Both the position numbers and the translations under genes were made by a program. DNA of 64,000 nt from Rhodanobacter denitrificans. GTDB lineage: Bacteria > Pseudomonadota > Gammaproteobacteria > Xanthomonadales > Rhodanobacteraceae. The stretch lies in contig QFPO01000014.1 in NCBI GenBank assembly GCA_003241385.1, positions 88,733 to 152,732 of the forward strand. The letters run 5' to 3'. This document shows, piece after piece, positions 16,717 through 24,246 of the stretch (position 1 is its first letter; the number at the start of each line of letters is the position of its first letter). Below the pieces are notes generated by a model, which was not told the DNA's origin, did no database searches, and saw nothing but the letters and a program-made list of their open reading frames with translations.

Positions 16717-18619
16717 GGCACCGATCCGGCGGCTCGCCGGCGCGCTGCTGCTGATCGGCGCGATCGCCGGCTGTCAGCCGGCCGCGCCGCCGCAGCCGGC
16801 GCGCGCACGCACGATCATCGTCGGCCTCGACGGCTTCGATCCGGTCCTGGCCGAGCGCATGATGGCCGAGGGGCGGCTGCCGAACCTGACGCGCCTGCGC
16901 GAACACGGCCACTACCAGCGCCTGGAGACGACCAATCCGCCGCAGTCGCCGGTCGCCTGGGCCAGTTTCGCGACCGGCCACGGCCCGGGCGCGCACGGCA
17001 TCTTCGACTTCCTGCGCCGCAAGCCCGGCTCGTACGCGATCGACTTCTCGATCGCCGAGCAGACGCCGCCGGCCGCACTGACGCTGTTCGGCTGGCGGCT
17101 GCCGTTCGGCGACGGCGAGCTGCGCAACCGCCGCGACGGCACGCCGTTCTGGCTCGCCGCCGAAGCCGACGGCCGGCGCGCGAACGTGTTCCGCGTGCCG
17201 GTCACCTACCCGCCCGATCCGGTCAGCGGCATGATCGCCGGCATGGGCGTGCCGGACCTGCTCGGCAGCCAGGGCACCTACACGATCCTGGCGACGCGCC
17301 CGATCGCCGGCGCCGACAGCGGCGGCCGCGTCGTGCTGTCGCCGGTGGAGACCGACGGCAGCGTGCACACGCGGCTGGAAGGCCCGGCCGATCCGCTCGA
17401 CGCCGACGGCCGCGCGCTGTCGCTGCCGCTGCATCTGGCGCCGGCCGCGGACGGCGCGCAGCTGACGCTCGGCGAGGCGAGCGTGGCGCTGAAGACCGGC
17501 GTGTGGTCGGACTGGATCCGCGTGCGCTTCGATCTCGGACTCGCCGGCTCGATCGGCGGCATGCTGCGTGCACGTCTGGCCGAAGGCTTTCCGCGGCCGC
17601 TGCTGTATCTGTCGCCGATCCAGGCCGACCCGCGCGATCCGGCGCTGCCGATCAGCGCACCGCCGTCGTTCGCCGCGGCGCTGGCCGAGCGCATCGGCGA
17701 CTTCCACACGCTCGGCATGCCGGAGGAAACCTGGGCGCTCAACCAGGGCCATCTGGACGAGGACGGCTGGCTCGACATGGTCGCGACGACGCTGGCCGAG
17801 GGCGAGGCGATGCTCTACGACGCGCTCGACCGCCGCGAGAGCGAGCTGGTCGTCGAGGTGTTCGTGCAGCCGGATCGCGTCAGTCACATGTTCTGGCATG
17901 CGCTGGACCCGGCGCATGCGCGGCATGCCGGCAGCAGCGAACGCGCGCGCCGCGCGATCGACGACATCTACGACGCGTCCGACCGCATCGTCGGCGAAGT
18001 GCTCGCGCGGATGACGCCGGACGACCGCCTGATCGTGCTGTCCGATCACGGCTTCGCGTCGTTCCGGCGCGCGGTGCACCTCAACCGCTGGCTGCATGAG
18101 CACGGCTATCTCGCGCTCAAGCCCGGTGCCGATCCGGAGCAGCCGCTGTTCGCGGCCGTCGACTGGCCGCGCACGCGCGCGTTCGCGCTCGGCCTCAACG
18201 GCTTGTATCTCAACGTGCAGGGCCGCGAGCCGCAGGGCAGCGTCGCACCGGCCGAGGTGCCGGCGCTCAAGGCCGCGCTGCGCGAAGCGCTGCGCGCATT
18301 GCGCGACCCGGCCGACGCGGCGGCGATCGTGCACGAGGTCTACGACGGCGCAGCGCTGTACCCGGGCACGCACGTCGACGAAGCGCCCGACCTCGTCGTC
18401 GGCTACGCGCCCGGTTATCGCGCCTCGTGGCAGACCTCGCTCGGCGCGCTCGGTCCGTCGCTGGTCGAGGACAACCTGCAGCACTGGAGCGGCGACCACT
18501 GCATCGACCCGGCCGCGGTGCCGGGCGTGCTGTTCTCGTCGCAGCCGCTCGAGCGGCCGGTCGCCGGCATCGGCGATCTGGCCGCGCTCGTGCTCGGCCG
18601 CGGCGCGGCGGCACCGTGA
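16709..18619 (+). CDS. AlkP-superfamily phosphohydrolase/transferase lipoprotein
   Basis: A 636-residue alkaline-phosphatase-superfamily enzyme related to COG3379 predicted phosphohydrolases/phosphomutases. The start is GTG at 16709. A lipoprotein signal has I-A-G-C with the lipid-bearing cysteine at residue 22. Metal-site motifs: V-G-L-D-G-F-D at the N-terminus, P-P-Q-S-P-V-A-W-A-S-F-A-T-G near residue 85 (nucleophile region), and L-S-D-H-G-F near residue 446. The substrate is unknown; a phospho- or phosphono-group on an envelope glycan or lipid is plausible. It lies between the YIGPGAG protein and the EMC3-like membrane protein, overlapping both. Confidence 0.8.
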   Translation: MIEAPIRRLAGALLLIGAIAGCQPAAPPQPARARTIIVGLDGFDPVLAERMMAEGRLPNLTRLREHGHYQRLETTNPPQSPVAWASFATGHGPGAHGIFDFLRRKPGSYAIDFSIAEQTPPAALTLFGWRLPFGDGELRNRRDGTPFWLAAEADGRRANVFRVPVTYPPDPVSGMIAGMGVPDLLGSQGTYTILATRPIAGADSGGRVVLSPVETDGSVHTRLEGPADPLDADGRALSLPLHLAPAADGAQLTLGEASVALKTGVWSDWIRVRFDLGLAGSIGGMLRARLAEGFPRPLLYLSPIQADPRDPALPISAPPSFAAALAERIGDFHTLGMPEETWALNQGHLDEDGWLDMVATTLAEGEAMLYDALDRRESELVVEVFVQPDRVSHMFWHALDPAHARHAGSSERARRAIDDIYDASDRIVGEVLARMTPDDRLIVLSDHGFASFRRAVHLNRWLHEHGYLALKPGADPEQPLFAAVDWPRTRAFALGLNGLYLNVQGREPQGSVAPAEVPALKAALREALRALRDPADAAAIVHEVYDGAALYPGTHVDEAPDLVVGYAPGYRASWQTSLGALGPSLVEDNLQHWSGDHCIDPAAVPGVLFSSQPLERPVAGIGDLAALVLGRGAAAP

Positions 18620-19386
18620 CGATGGGTCTGCTCGACCTGCCGGCGCCGCTGCTCGACGCGCTCGACGGCGTGCTGACCTGGATCGGCGTGCCGGCGCTGC
18701 TGCGCGTGATGCTCGCCGGACTCGTCGCCGGCGCCGCCGGCGCCTGGGTCTATCGGCGCTACTCGCCGCAGGCGCGGCTCGGCGCGCTGCGCGCCGAGCT
18801 CGGCGCCGTGCAGGCCGAACTGCGCCGCTACGACGGTCCGTTCTCGGGCCTGATGCCGCTGATTCGGCGGCAGTTCGCGCTGAGTCTGCGCCAGCTGCGC
18901 ATCACCGCCGGCGCGGCCGTGCTGGCCGGCCTGCCGGCGCTGCTGATCCTGCCGTGGCTGTCGAACCGCTACGACGTCGCGTTCCCGCCGTCCGGGACGC
19001 CGGTTCACGTCTGCGCCGAGCCCGCCGAGGTCGCCTGGACCACACGCGACCCCGCGCTGACCGCCGATGCGCAGGGCTGTCTCGATCTGCCGTGGCCGGC
19101 CGCCGCGCAACCGGTCCCGGTTCGGGAGGACGACCGCGAGCTGATCACCCTGCCGACGCCGCAGCCCGCACGCATCGTCCACGACCGGCGCTGGTTCAAC
19201 TGGCTGATCGGCAATCCGGCCGGCTACCTGCCGGACCAGGTGCGGATGCGGCAGCTGCGGCTGGACCTGCCGTCACGCGAGCTGATCGCGGTCGGCCCGG
19301 CCTGGCTGCGCGGCTGGGAGGCGGGCTTCTTCACGGCGGCGCTGCTGAGCTCGCTGTGGCTGCATCGGCGCTGGCGGCTGCATTAG
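18616..19386 (+). CDS. membrane protein with EMC3/DUF106-like topology
   Basis: A 256-residue inner-membrane protein I do not recognise by name. It has one transmembrane helix (about 24-45), then a charged helical stretch rich in R, A, L and E (about 50-90, coiled-coil-like), a second helix (about 100-120), an extracytoplasmic domain of about 110 residues with two cysteines, and a final helix (about 230-250). Helix, cytoplasmic coil, helix is the layout of the YidC/Get1/EMC3 insertase group. The resemblance is in topology and composition only. GTG at 18616 overlaps the previous stop (GTGA); ATG at 18622 is the alternative. Confidence 0.6.
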   Translation: MTMGLLDLPAPLLDALDGVLTWIGVPALLRVMLAGLVAGAAGAWVYRRYSPQARLGALRAELGAVQAELRRYDGPFSGLMPLIRRQFALSLRQLRITAGAAVLAGLPALLILPWLSNRYDVAFPPSGTPVHVCAEPAEVAWTTRDPALTADAQGCLDLPWPAAAQPVPVREDDRELITLPTPQPARIVHDRRWFNWLIGNPAGYLPDQVRMRQLRLDLPSRELIAVGPAWLRGWEAGFFTAALLSSLWLHRRWRLH

Positions 19387-19775
19387 CGGGACGCGATACC
19401 GCGGCGGCGGGCAGGAATGCGCTTCCGGACGACCGATCGAAACGCCGCATCGCGCATGATCGCGTTCTCCGGTCGATGAGGGCGCACCGGCTGCGGCCGA
19501 CCGTCCAGTCGAAGTGCCGCCTGTGCCTTCTATCGGCTGCGCTCTCGAACCTCAGCGTTGCGCGCCGTCCAAGTTGTGCGAAGCCGGACGCTTCTGACGA
19601 CGTCACCGTGATCGCGCTTCGACCGATCAGGCGACGGAAGACACCTTGCTCGCTTTATAGCTGCAGCAATGCGCGACGCGACGCCGACGCCTTCGGCCGC
19701 TGCGTCTCGCTGCGACCTTCCGCGATCCGCCTGCCGCCCCGGCCAATCGGCAAGCGGACGCCGCTTTGCGGCTCC
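19387..19775. other. convergent intergenic region, no gene seen
   Basis: About 390 bases between the ends of two operons. GC is visibly lower than in the neighbours, and short open frames show no recognisable protein. No terminator with a T run was found. It may hold decayed sequence. Confidence 0.5.
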
Positions 19776-20015
19776 TCAACCCGGATTGCGATGGACGAAC
19801 GCGCTGACCGCGGCCAGATCGAACGGCCAGTCGAGCTCCCGCGCATCGCGCGCATCGTGCAGCACCGGCACGCGCCAGCCGTAGGTGGCCGCCAGCGCCG
19901 GATCCTCGTCGATGAAGACGCTGCGGAACTCCGGCGCGCGCGCGGCCGCGAGCAGCTCCAGCGCGGTATCGCACAGGCAGCAGTCATCGGTGACGTACAG
20001 CGTCAGATGCGTCAT
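19776..20015 (-). CDS. glutaredoxin-like protein (DUF836 type)
   Basis: A 79-residue thioredoxin-fold protein. It opens L-T-L-Y-V-T-D-D-C-C-L-C-D, a C-x-x-C redox site in the form C-C-L-C (Cys14, 15, 17), followed by the V-P-V-L cis-proline loop (about residue 51). The length and the Y-G-W-R-V-P-V-L pattern match the short glutaredoxin family common in proteobacteria. Its ATG overlaps the stop of the upstream sulfatase-like gene (TGATG), so the two are coupled. A disulfide or thiol role for the exported partner is possible but unproven, since this protein has no signal peptide. Confidence 0.82.
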   Translation of the reverse strand: MTHLTLYVTDDCCLCDTALELLAAARAPEFRSVFIDEDPALAATYGWRVPVLHDARDARELDWPFDLAAVSAFVHRNPG

Positions 20016-21844
20016 CACCCGGCCCGCTCCGCAGTCGGTGCCGGCGTCGCGGCCCCCGCGCCGTCCGCCTCGGGGGCGGCACTGCGATCGCCGGTCGGGC
20101 CCGGATCGGCCGTGCCCTCGCCCGCCTTGTTCGCGTCGGCCTTCAGGCGGTCGTACTCGGCGCGTGCGCTCTGCGCGCGCGCCGGATCGCCGGCCCGCTC
20201 GAGCGCTTCGGCCAGGTTGTACCAGGCCTCGGCGCGGCGCGGCTGCAGCTCCGACAGCGCGGCCCACTGCTCGGCCGCATCGAGATAGGCGCCCTGGCGC
20301 ATCAGCGCGTCGCCGAGCGCGAAGCGCGCCTCGGCGCGATGCGGCTCGATCGTCACCGACCGGCGCAGCACCTCGACCGCCTCGCCGGCACGGCCGAGCC
20401 TGAGCAAGGCCACGCCCGAGCGCAGCAGCGCGTAGCGGTTGTCGGGCTCGCCGGCGAGCACCTCGGTCAGCACGCTCTGCGCCTCGGCGAAGCGATGCTG
20501 GCGCAGCAGCGACTCGGCGACCTGCAGCCGCTCCTTGGTCTCGAGGCGGTCCTTCGGATCGGGCCGATCGGTCGGCGGCGCCTCGACCGGGCTGCCGACG
20601 CCGACGTAGCCGAGACTGCGCAAGCGGTCGATCGCCTTGGGATCCTCGCCGGTCGCGGCCACGCGCGCCGGCGCTTCGGTATGGCGCGTCATCGCCAGAT
20701 GCAGCCGGTCGCCGGTCGCGACCTCCTCGGCGATCCGGTTCTGCATTTCGTGCGGATCGGGACCGAGTGCATAGAGCTCCGGCTTCGGCGCGTCGATGTA
20801 CTTCCAGCCCTGATCGCGCCAGGCCGTCAGCGGCGCCCAGCCGTAGTAGGTCCACGGCAGCCAGGTCTCGATCAGCGCCGGGTGCACGGCCAGCTCGCCG
20901 CCGCCCAGCCCCTCGGCGAGGCTGAGCCCGTCGGTCTGCGGCAGCGCGTCGAGCCCGATCAGGTCCAGGATCGTCGGCGCGACGTCGATCAGCTGCACCG
21001 CCTCGTCGCCCTGCCCCGGCGCGATCCGCCCCGGCCAGTGGAAGATCAGCGGCACCAGCATCGTCGAGTCGTAGACGAAATAGCCGTGCGTGACCTCGCG
21101 GTGTTCGCCGAGCGCCTCGCCGTGATCGGCGGTCAGCACGACCAGCAGCGGTCGCGAACCACTGGCCTTGCGCGCGGCCTCGAGCAGGTGGCCGATCCAG
21201 TAGTCGGTATAGGCGACCTCGCCGTCGTAGGCACCGCGCGGACCGGGCTGCCAGAACTCGCGCGGCGGCTCGTACGGATCGTGCGGATCGTAGAAATGCA
21301 CCCAGCCGAACCACGGACGCTGCGGATCCTGCGCGATCCAGGTCGCCGCCGCGGTGCTGGTGCCCTCGGCGCGGCGCTCGACCCAGCCCTCCTCGCCACT
21401 GTCGAGCCGGTCGTCGTAATGGGCGAAGCCGCGATCGAGGCCGAACAGCGTCTGCAGCGGAAATCCGCTGACGAAGGCGCCGGTCCGGTAGCCGTGGCGG
21501 CCGAGCACCTCCTGCAGCAGCGGCAGGTCGAGCGGCACGGTCTGGCCGTTGTCGCGCACGCCGTGATGGCGCGGCAGACGGCCCGACAGGATCGAGGTAT
21601 GCGCCGGCAGCGTCAGCGGCACCGGCGAGACCGCGCCGCGGAACGCGCGGCCGCCGTTCGCGAGCGCATCGATCGTCGGCGTGTCGCCGCGACCGGCGAC
21701 GAAGCCGAGCGCATCGGGCCGCAGCGTGTCGACGGTGATCAGCAGCACGTTCGGTGCCGGCTCGCGGCGCTGGCACCCGGCCATGGCGAGCAGGCCCAGG
21801 ACCACACTGATCGCCGCGAGCGGCAGGCCGGGTCGGATCTTCAT
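20015..21844 (-). CDS. sulfatase-fold lipoprotein with TPR domain, Thr at nucleophile site
   Basis: A 609-residue lipoprotein (lipobox L-A-M-A-G-C, Cys24). Residues 30-400 form the AlkP/sulfatase fold: metal site I-T-V-D-T (about 37-40), the loop V-P-L-T-L-P-A-H-T-S-I-L-S-G (76-87) and T-A-D-H-G-E (about 240). Where true sulfatases have C-x-P-x-R, converted to formylglycine, this protein has T78-L-P-A-H, so it should act as a phosphodiester/phosphotransfer-type enzyme, not a classical sulfatase (inference). Residues about 440-570 hold tetratricopeptide repeats, then an acidic, alanine-rich tail. It faces the AlkP operon at 16450-19386. Confidence 0.82.
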   Translation of the reverse strand: MKIRPGLPLAAISVVLGLLAMAGCQRREPAPNVLLITVDTLRPDALGFVAGRGDTPTIDALANGGRAFRGAVSPVPLTLPAHTSILSGRLPRHHGVRDNGQTVPLDLPLLQEVLGRHGYRTGAFVSGFPLQTLFGLDRGFAHYDDRLDSGEEGWVERRAEGTSTAAATWIAQDPQRPWFGWVHFYDPHDPYEPPREFWQPGPRGAYDGEVAYTDYWIGHLLEAARKASGSRPLLVVLTADHGEALGEHREVTHGYFVYDSTMLVPLIFHWPGRIAPGQGDEAVQLIDVAPTILDLIGLDALPQTDGLSLAEGLGGGELAVHPALIETWLPWTYYGWAPLTAWRDQGWKYIDAPKPELYALGPDPHEMQNRIAEEVATGDRLHLAMTRHTEAPARVAATGEDPKAIDRLRSLGYVGVGSPVEAPPTDRPDPKDRLETKERLQVAESLLRQHRFAEAQSVLTEVLAGEPDNRYALLRSGVALLRLGRAGEAVEVLRRSVTIEPHRAEARFALGDALMRQGAYLDAAEQWAALSELQPRRAEAWYNLAEALERAGDPARAQSARAEYDRLKADANKAGEGTADPGPTGDRSAAPEADGAGAATPAPTAERAG

Positions 21845-21925
21845 CGAACGAGGTCCCGCGGTTCAGTAAAACGGCGAAAGTACAGGCGCATTGGCCATGC
21901 GTCACGCAGAATCTGCACCCGGCGG

Positions 21926-21954
21926 TTGACTTGCCCGGCATCGCCGGCTAGGTT
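21926..21954 (+). promoter_or_regulatory. sigma70 promoter of the gene at 22039
   Basis: TTGACT (21926-21931), 17-base spacer, TAGGTT (21949-21954). It predicts a leader of about 78 bases that ends in GGGGAAACACAAGC before the ATG. Confidence 0.55.
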
Positions 21955-22038
21955 GGACACGGCTTCAAGCGTTGTCGGTGACGCGGCCCGGATGGCCGAT
22001 GTCCCGGACTCCTATCCATAGCTCGGGGAAACACAAGC

Positions 22039-22662
22039 ATGAACAAGTTCCTTGCAGTCGCCGTGTCCGCAGGCCTCGGCCTGTGCTGTACGGCCGCGGT
22101 CGCGGCCAACCGTTCCGATGCGGGCTGGGTGCGCCCGAACCCGAACATCGAAGTGCCGGCCGGTGGCGGCAGCTGCGCCACGCCGGTGTCGGTCACCGCG
22201 CTCCCGTTCAACCAGGCCGGCAATACGTGCGGCGGCGCCAACAACATCACCAACTACGACGGAGGCACCTGCGGTGCCGACCTGCCGTTTCCGTACCCGG
22301 GTCCGGAAGACGTCTGGGCGATCACCGTCGGTGCCAGCAACGCGATCACGGTGCAGGCCGATCTGACCGGCAGCACCGGCGATCTCGCGCTGTTCCTGCT
22401 CAGCGAGTGCGGTGACGGCAGCAGCTGCATGTTCTCGTCCCAGGACGCGATCGGTGCCGGCGCCGGCCCCGAGGCGCTGAACAATACCGCAGCTCCGGGC
22501 GCGCCGCCCGTCCCCGGCGTGCTGGACGGTCTGACTGCCGGCAACACCTACTATGTCTACGTCGATTCGTACTACGGTACCGGCTCGGTGAGCTGCGGCA
22601 CCTATACACTGCAGGTGGCCGGCACCCTGCCGGTGTCGCTGGACTCGTACCGCATCGACTGA
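22039..22662 (+). CDS. secreted protein with PPC-like beta domain
   Basis: A 207-residue exported protein: signal peptide 1-23 (ending A-A-V-A-A), then a beta-rich domain with six cysteines and the pattern E-D-V-W-A-I-T-V ... G-D-L-A-L-F-L-L-S-E-C ... G-N-T-Y-Y-V-Y-V-D-S, which resembles the pre-peptidase C-terminal (PPC) fold used by secreted enzymes as an accessory domain. Here it stands alone with no catalytic domain. It has its own strong promoter and a strong Rho-independent terminator, so it is a monocistronic, probably abundant product. Function unknown. Codon use is slightly less GC-biased than in the surrounding housekeeping genes. Confidence 0.75.
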   Translation: MNKFLAVAVSAGLGLCCTAAVAANRSDAGWVRPNPNIEVPAGGGSCATPVSVTALPFNQAGNTCGGANNITNYDGGTCGADLPFPYPGPEDVWAITVGASNAITVQADLTGSTGDLALFLLSECGDGSSCMFSSQDAIGAGAGPEALNNTAAPGAPPVPGVLDGLTAGNTYYVYVDSYYGTGSVSCGTYTLQVAGTLPVSLDSYRID

Positions 22663-22690
22663 AGCCACTTTTTCGTTTGGGCTGCTGCAC

Positions 22691-22722
22691 CCGAAACCCA
22701 CCTCCGGTGGGTTTCGGCTTTT
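22691..22722 (+). terminator. Rho-independent terminator after the PPC-like gene
   Basis: 12-base perfect stem CCGAAACCCACC / GGTGGGTTTCGG, a 3-base loop, then CTTTTAT. It is the clearest plus-strand terminator in the window. Confidence 0.9.
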
Positions 22723-22742
22723 ATGGGTCATGAGTATTGCCG

Positions 22743-24140
22743 ATGAACGCAAGGCGTCTGCTCCTCCTCTCCGTTTTCCTGTTGTCGCAGGCCGCCTGGG
22801 CCGAGCGCCTTGTCATCGAGCCCAAGCACGCCAAGTTCGGCATCGCAACGGCGTTCTCGACCGTGCAGCACAGCTACACGATCGCCAACACCGGCGACAA
22901 ACCGGTCAAAATCGAAAGCTGGAAGGCGATTGCCGGTTTTGGAGAGGTGCGCGGCCTGCCCGAGCAGCTCGCACCGGGGGAGCGCGCCGAGTTCGAGGTG
23001 GTGCTGGAACTGCCGGGCCAGCTCGGCTCGGCGCTGCATCGCTATGCGATCTTCACTGACGAGTCCGACGTCGAGCGCTATCGCTTCACGTTGTCGGGTT
23101 TCGTTCAATCGCTGATCTCCCCGGCGCGCGCGGTGCTCGATTTCGGCAAGGTCACCGCAGGTGCGAGCGGTGAACGGAGCGTCGCTCTGAGTGCAATGGA
23201 GCAGACCTCGCTGGCACTGCAGCGTGTCGTCTCGGCTCCCGACTGGATCGACGCGCGCATCGAAGGTACCACCGTCGTCGCGCGTGTTCGGCCGGGTTCG
23301 GCATCGGGCATGCGTGCAGGCACGATCAAGCTGGCGACCAATCTTCCGGCGCAGCCTTATGTCGAAGTCGCGGCCAAGGCCATCGTCGAGGGCGCGCTGC
23401 GCCCGTCCACCTACGGCGTCGGCATGAAACCGCTGCGCGTCGGCGAACGCGCGAAGGCCTCGATCGAGATGATCTACACTGGTCGGTCCGACCTCGATGC
23501 GCTGAAAATCGACGCGCCGGCCGGCTGGCAGGTCGCCCGCGCCTCGTGCCAATCCGCATTGCCGACCGGGACGCGCTGCGTCCGTGTCGATCTGACCAAG
23601 CCGCTGACCGAAACGGGACGCTCCACCGGTTTCTTCACGTTCCGCTTGGCGGGCGAACCCGAGCTCACGATTCCGTTCGGCGTCATGGCGCTGGACAAAG
23701 ACCAGACGATACGGGAACTGGTCATCGACGAGGGCAAGGAACTCAACAACCGCGGCTACATCGACGTCGCCGAGACGCTGCAACGCGAAACGCGCGCGGA
23801 AAGCGCGCCGGCGCCTCACGAGCCTGCGGCCGTATCCGAACGAACCGCGCACTCGGAAGGGCGGGGCCCGGTCAAGCTCACCTGGTCGGCAAGGAACGAT
23901 TCCTCGGTCTTCGGCTACGTGGTCTACCGGGCGCAGGACCGAGCCGGCCCGTTCGTGCGCGTCAGCGACCAGCCAATCGCACGGCAGACATCGACGGCTG
24001 GCTCGGACAAGGCCGACTACAGTTTCGTCGACGAATCGGTCGTTGCTGGTGCGACCTACTATTACTACATCGATACCCTCGGCAACGACGGCGAGCAGAA
24101 GCGCTTTTCTCCGGTGCTGTCGAAGAAGGTCCTGAAGTAG
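22743..24140 (+). CDS. secreted Ig-like/fibronectin type III protein
   Basis: A 465-residue exported protein. Signal peptide 1-20 (ending A-A-W-A). Two or three immunoglobulin-like domains of the ASH/DUF1573 kind follow (about 22-330): I-A-N-T-G-D-K-P-V-K-I and later A-V-L-D-F-G-K-V-T-A-G. A linker rich in E, A and P comes next, then a fibronectin type III domain (about 375-460) with V-K-L-T-W-S-A and Y-V-V-Y-R. Extracellular adhesion or scaffolding is likely; no catalytic motif is present. The base composition is clearly lower in GC than in sdaA next door. The ATG at 22743 begins the signal peptide. Confidence 0.75.
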   Translation: MNARRLLLLSVFLLSQAAWAERLVIEPKHAKFGIATAFSTVQHSYTIANTGDKPVKIESWKAIAGFGEVRGLPEQLAPGERAEFEVVLELPGQLGSALHRYAIFTDESDVERYRFTLSGFVQSLISPARAVLDFGKVTAGASGERSVALSAMEQTSLALQRVVSAPDWIDARIEGTTVVARVRPGSASGMRAGTIKLATNLPAQPYVEVAAKAIVEGALRPSTYGVGMKPLRVGERAKASIEMIYTGRSDLDALKIDAPAGWQVARASCQSALPTGTRCVRVDLTKPLTETGRSTGFFTFRLAGEPELTIPFGVMALDKDQTIRELVIDEGKELNNRGYIDVAETLQRETRAESAPAPHEPAAVSERTAHSEGRGPVKLTWSARNDSSVFGYVVYRAQDRAGPFVRVSDQPIARQTSTAGSDKADYSFVDESVVAGATYYYYIDTLGNDGEQKRFSPVLSKKVLK

Positions 24141-24188
24141 CCTACGCGCCGCCGGAAACGCCTCGGCCGCGGTGAACGCCGCGGGCGT

Positions 24189-24219
24189 TTGGCGCCTTCG
24201 CCCCGAAGCTTCGTAGAAT
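24189..24219 (+). promoter_or_regulatory. candidate promoter of sdaA
   Basis: TTGGCG (24189-24194), 19 bases, TAGAAT (24214-24219), followed by GGCGCCCC. It gives a leader of about 20 bases. The -10 and discriminator match those of prfC and the 16450 operon. Confidence 0.4.
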
Positions 24220-24246
24220 GGCGCCCCTTCCACATTCCGGCCGGCC

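Noticed and set aside
20015..21844. Classical sulfatase with formylglycine
   Set aside because: The modification motif C-x-P-x-R is replaced by T-L-P-A-H, so a true sulfatase call is not supported.
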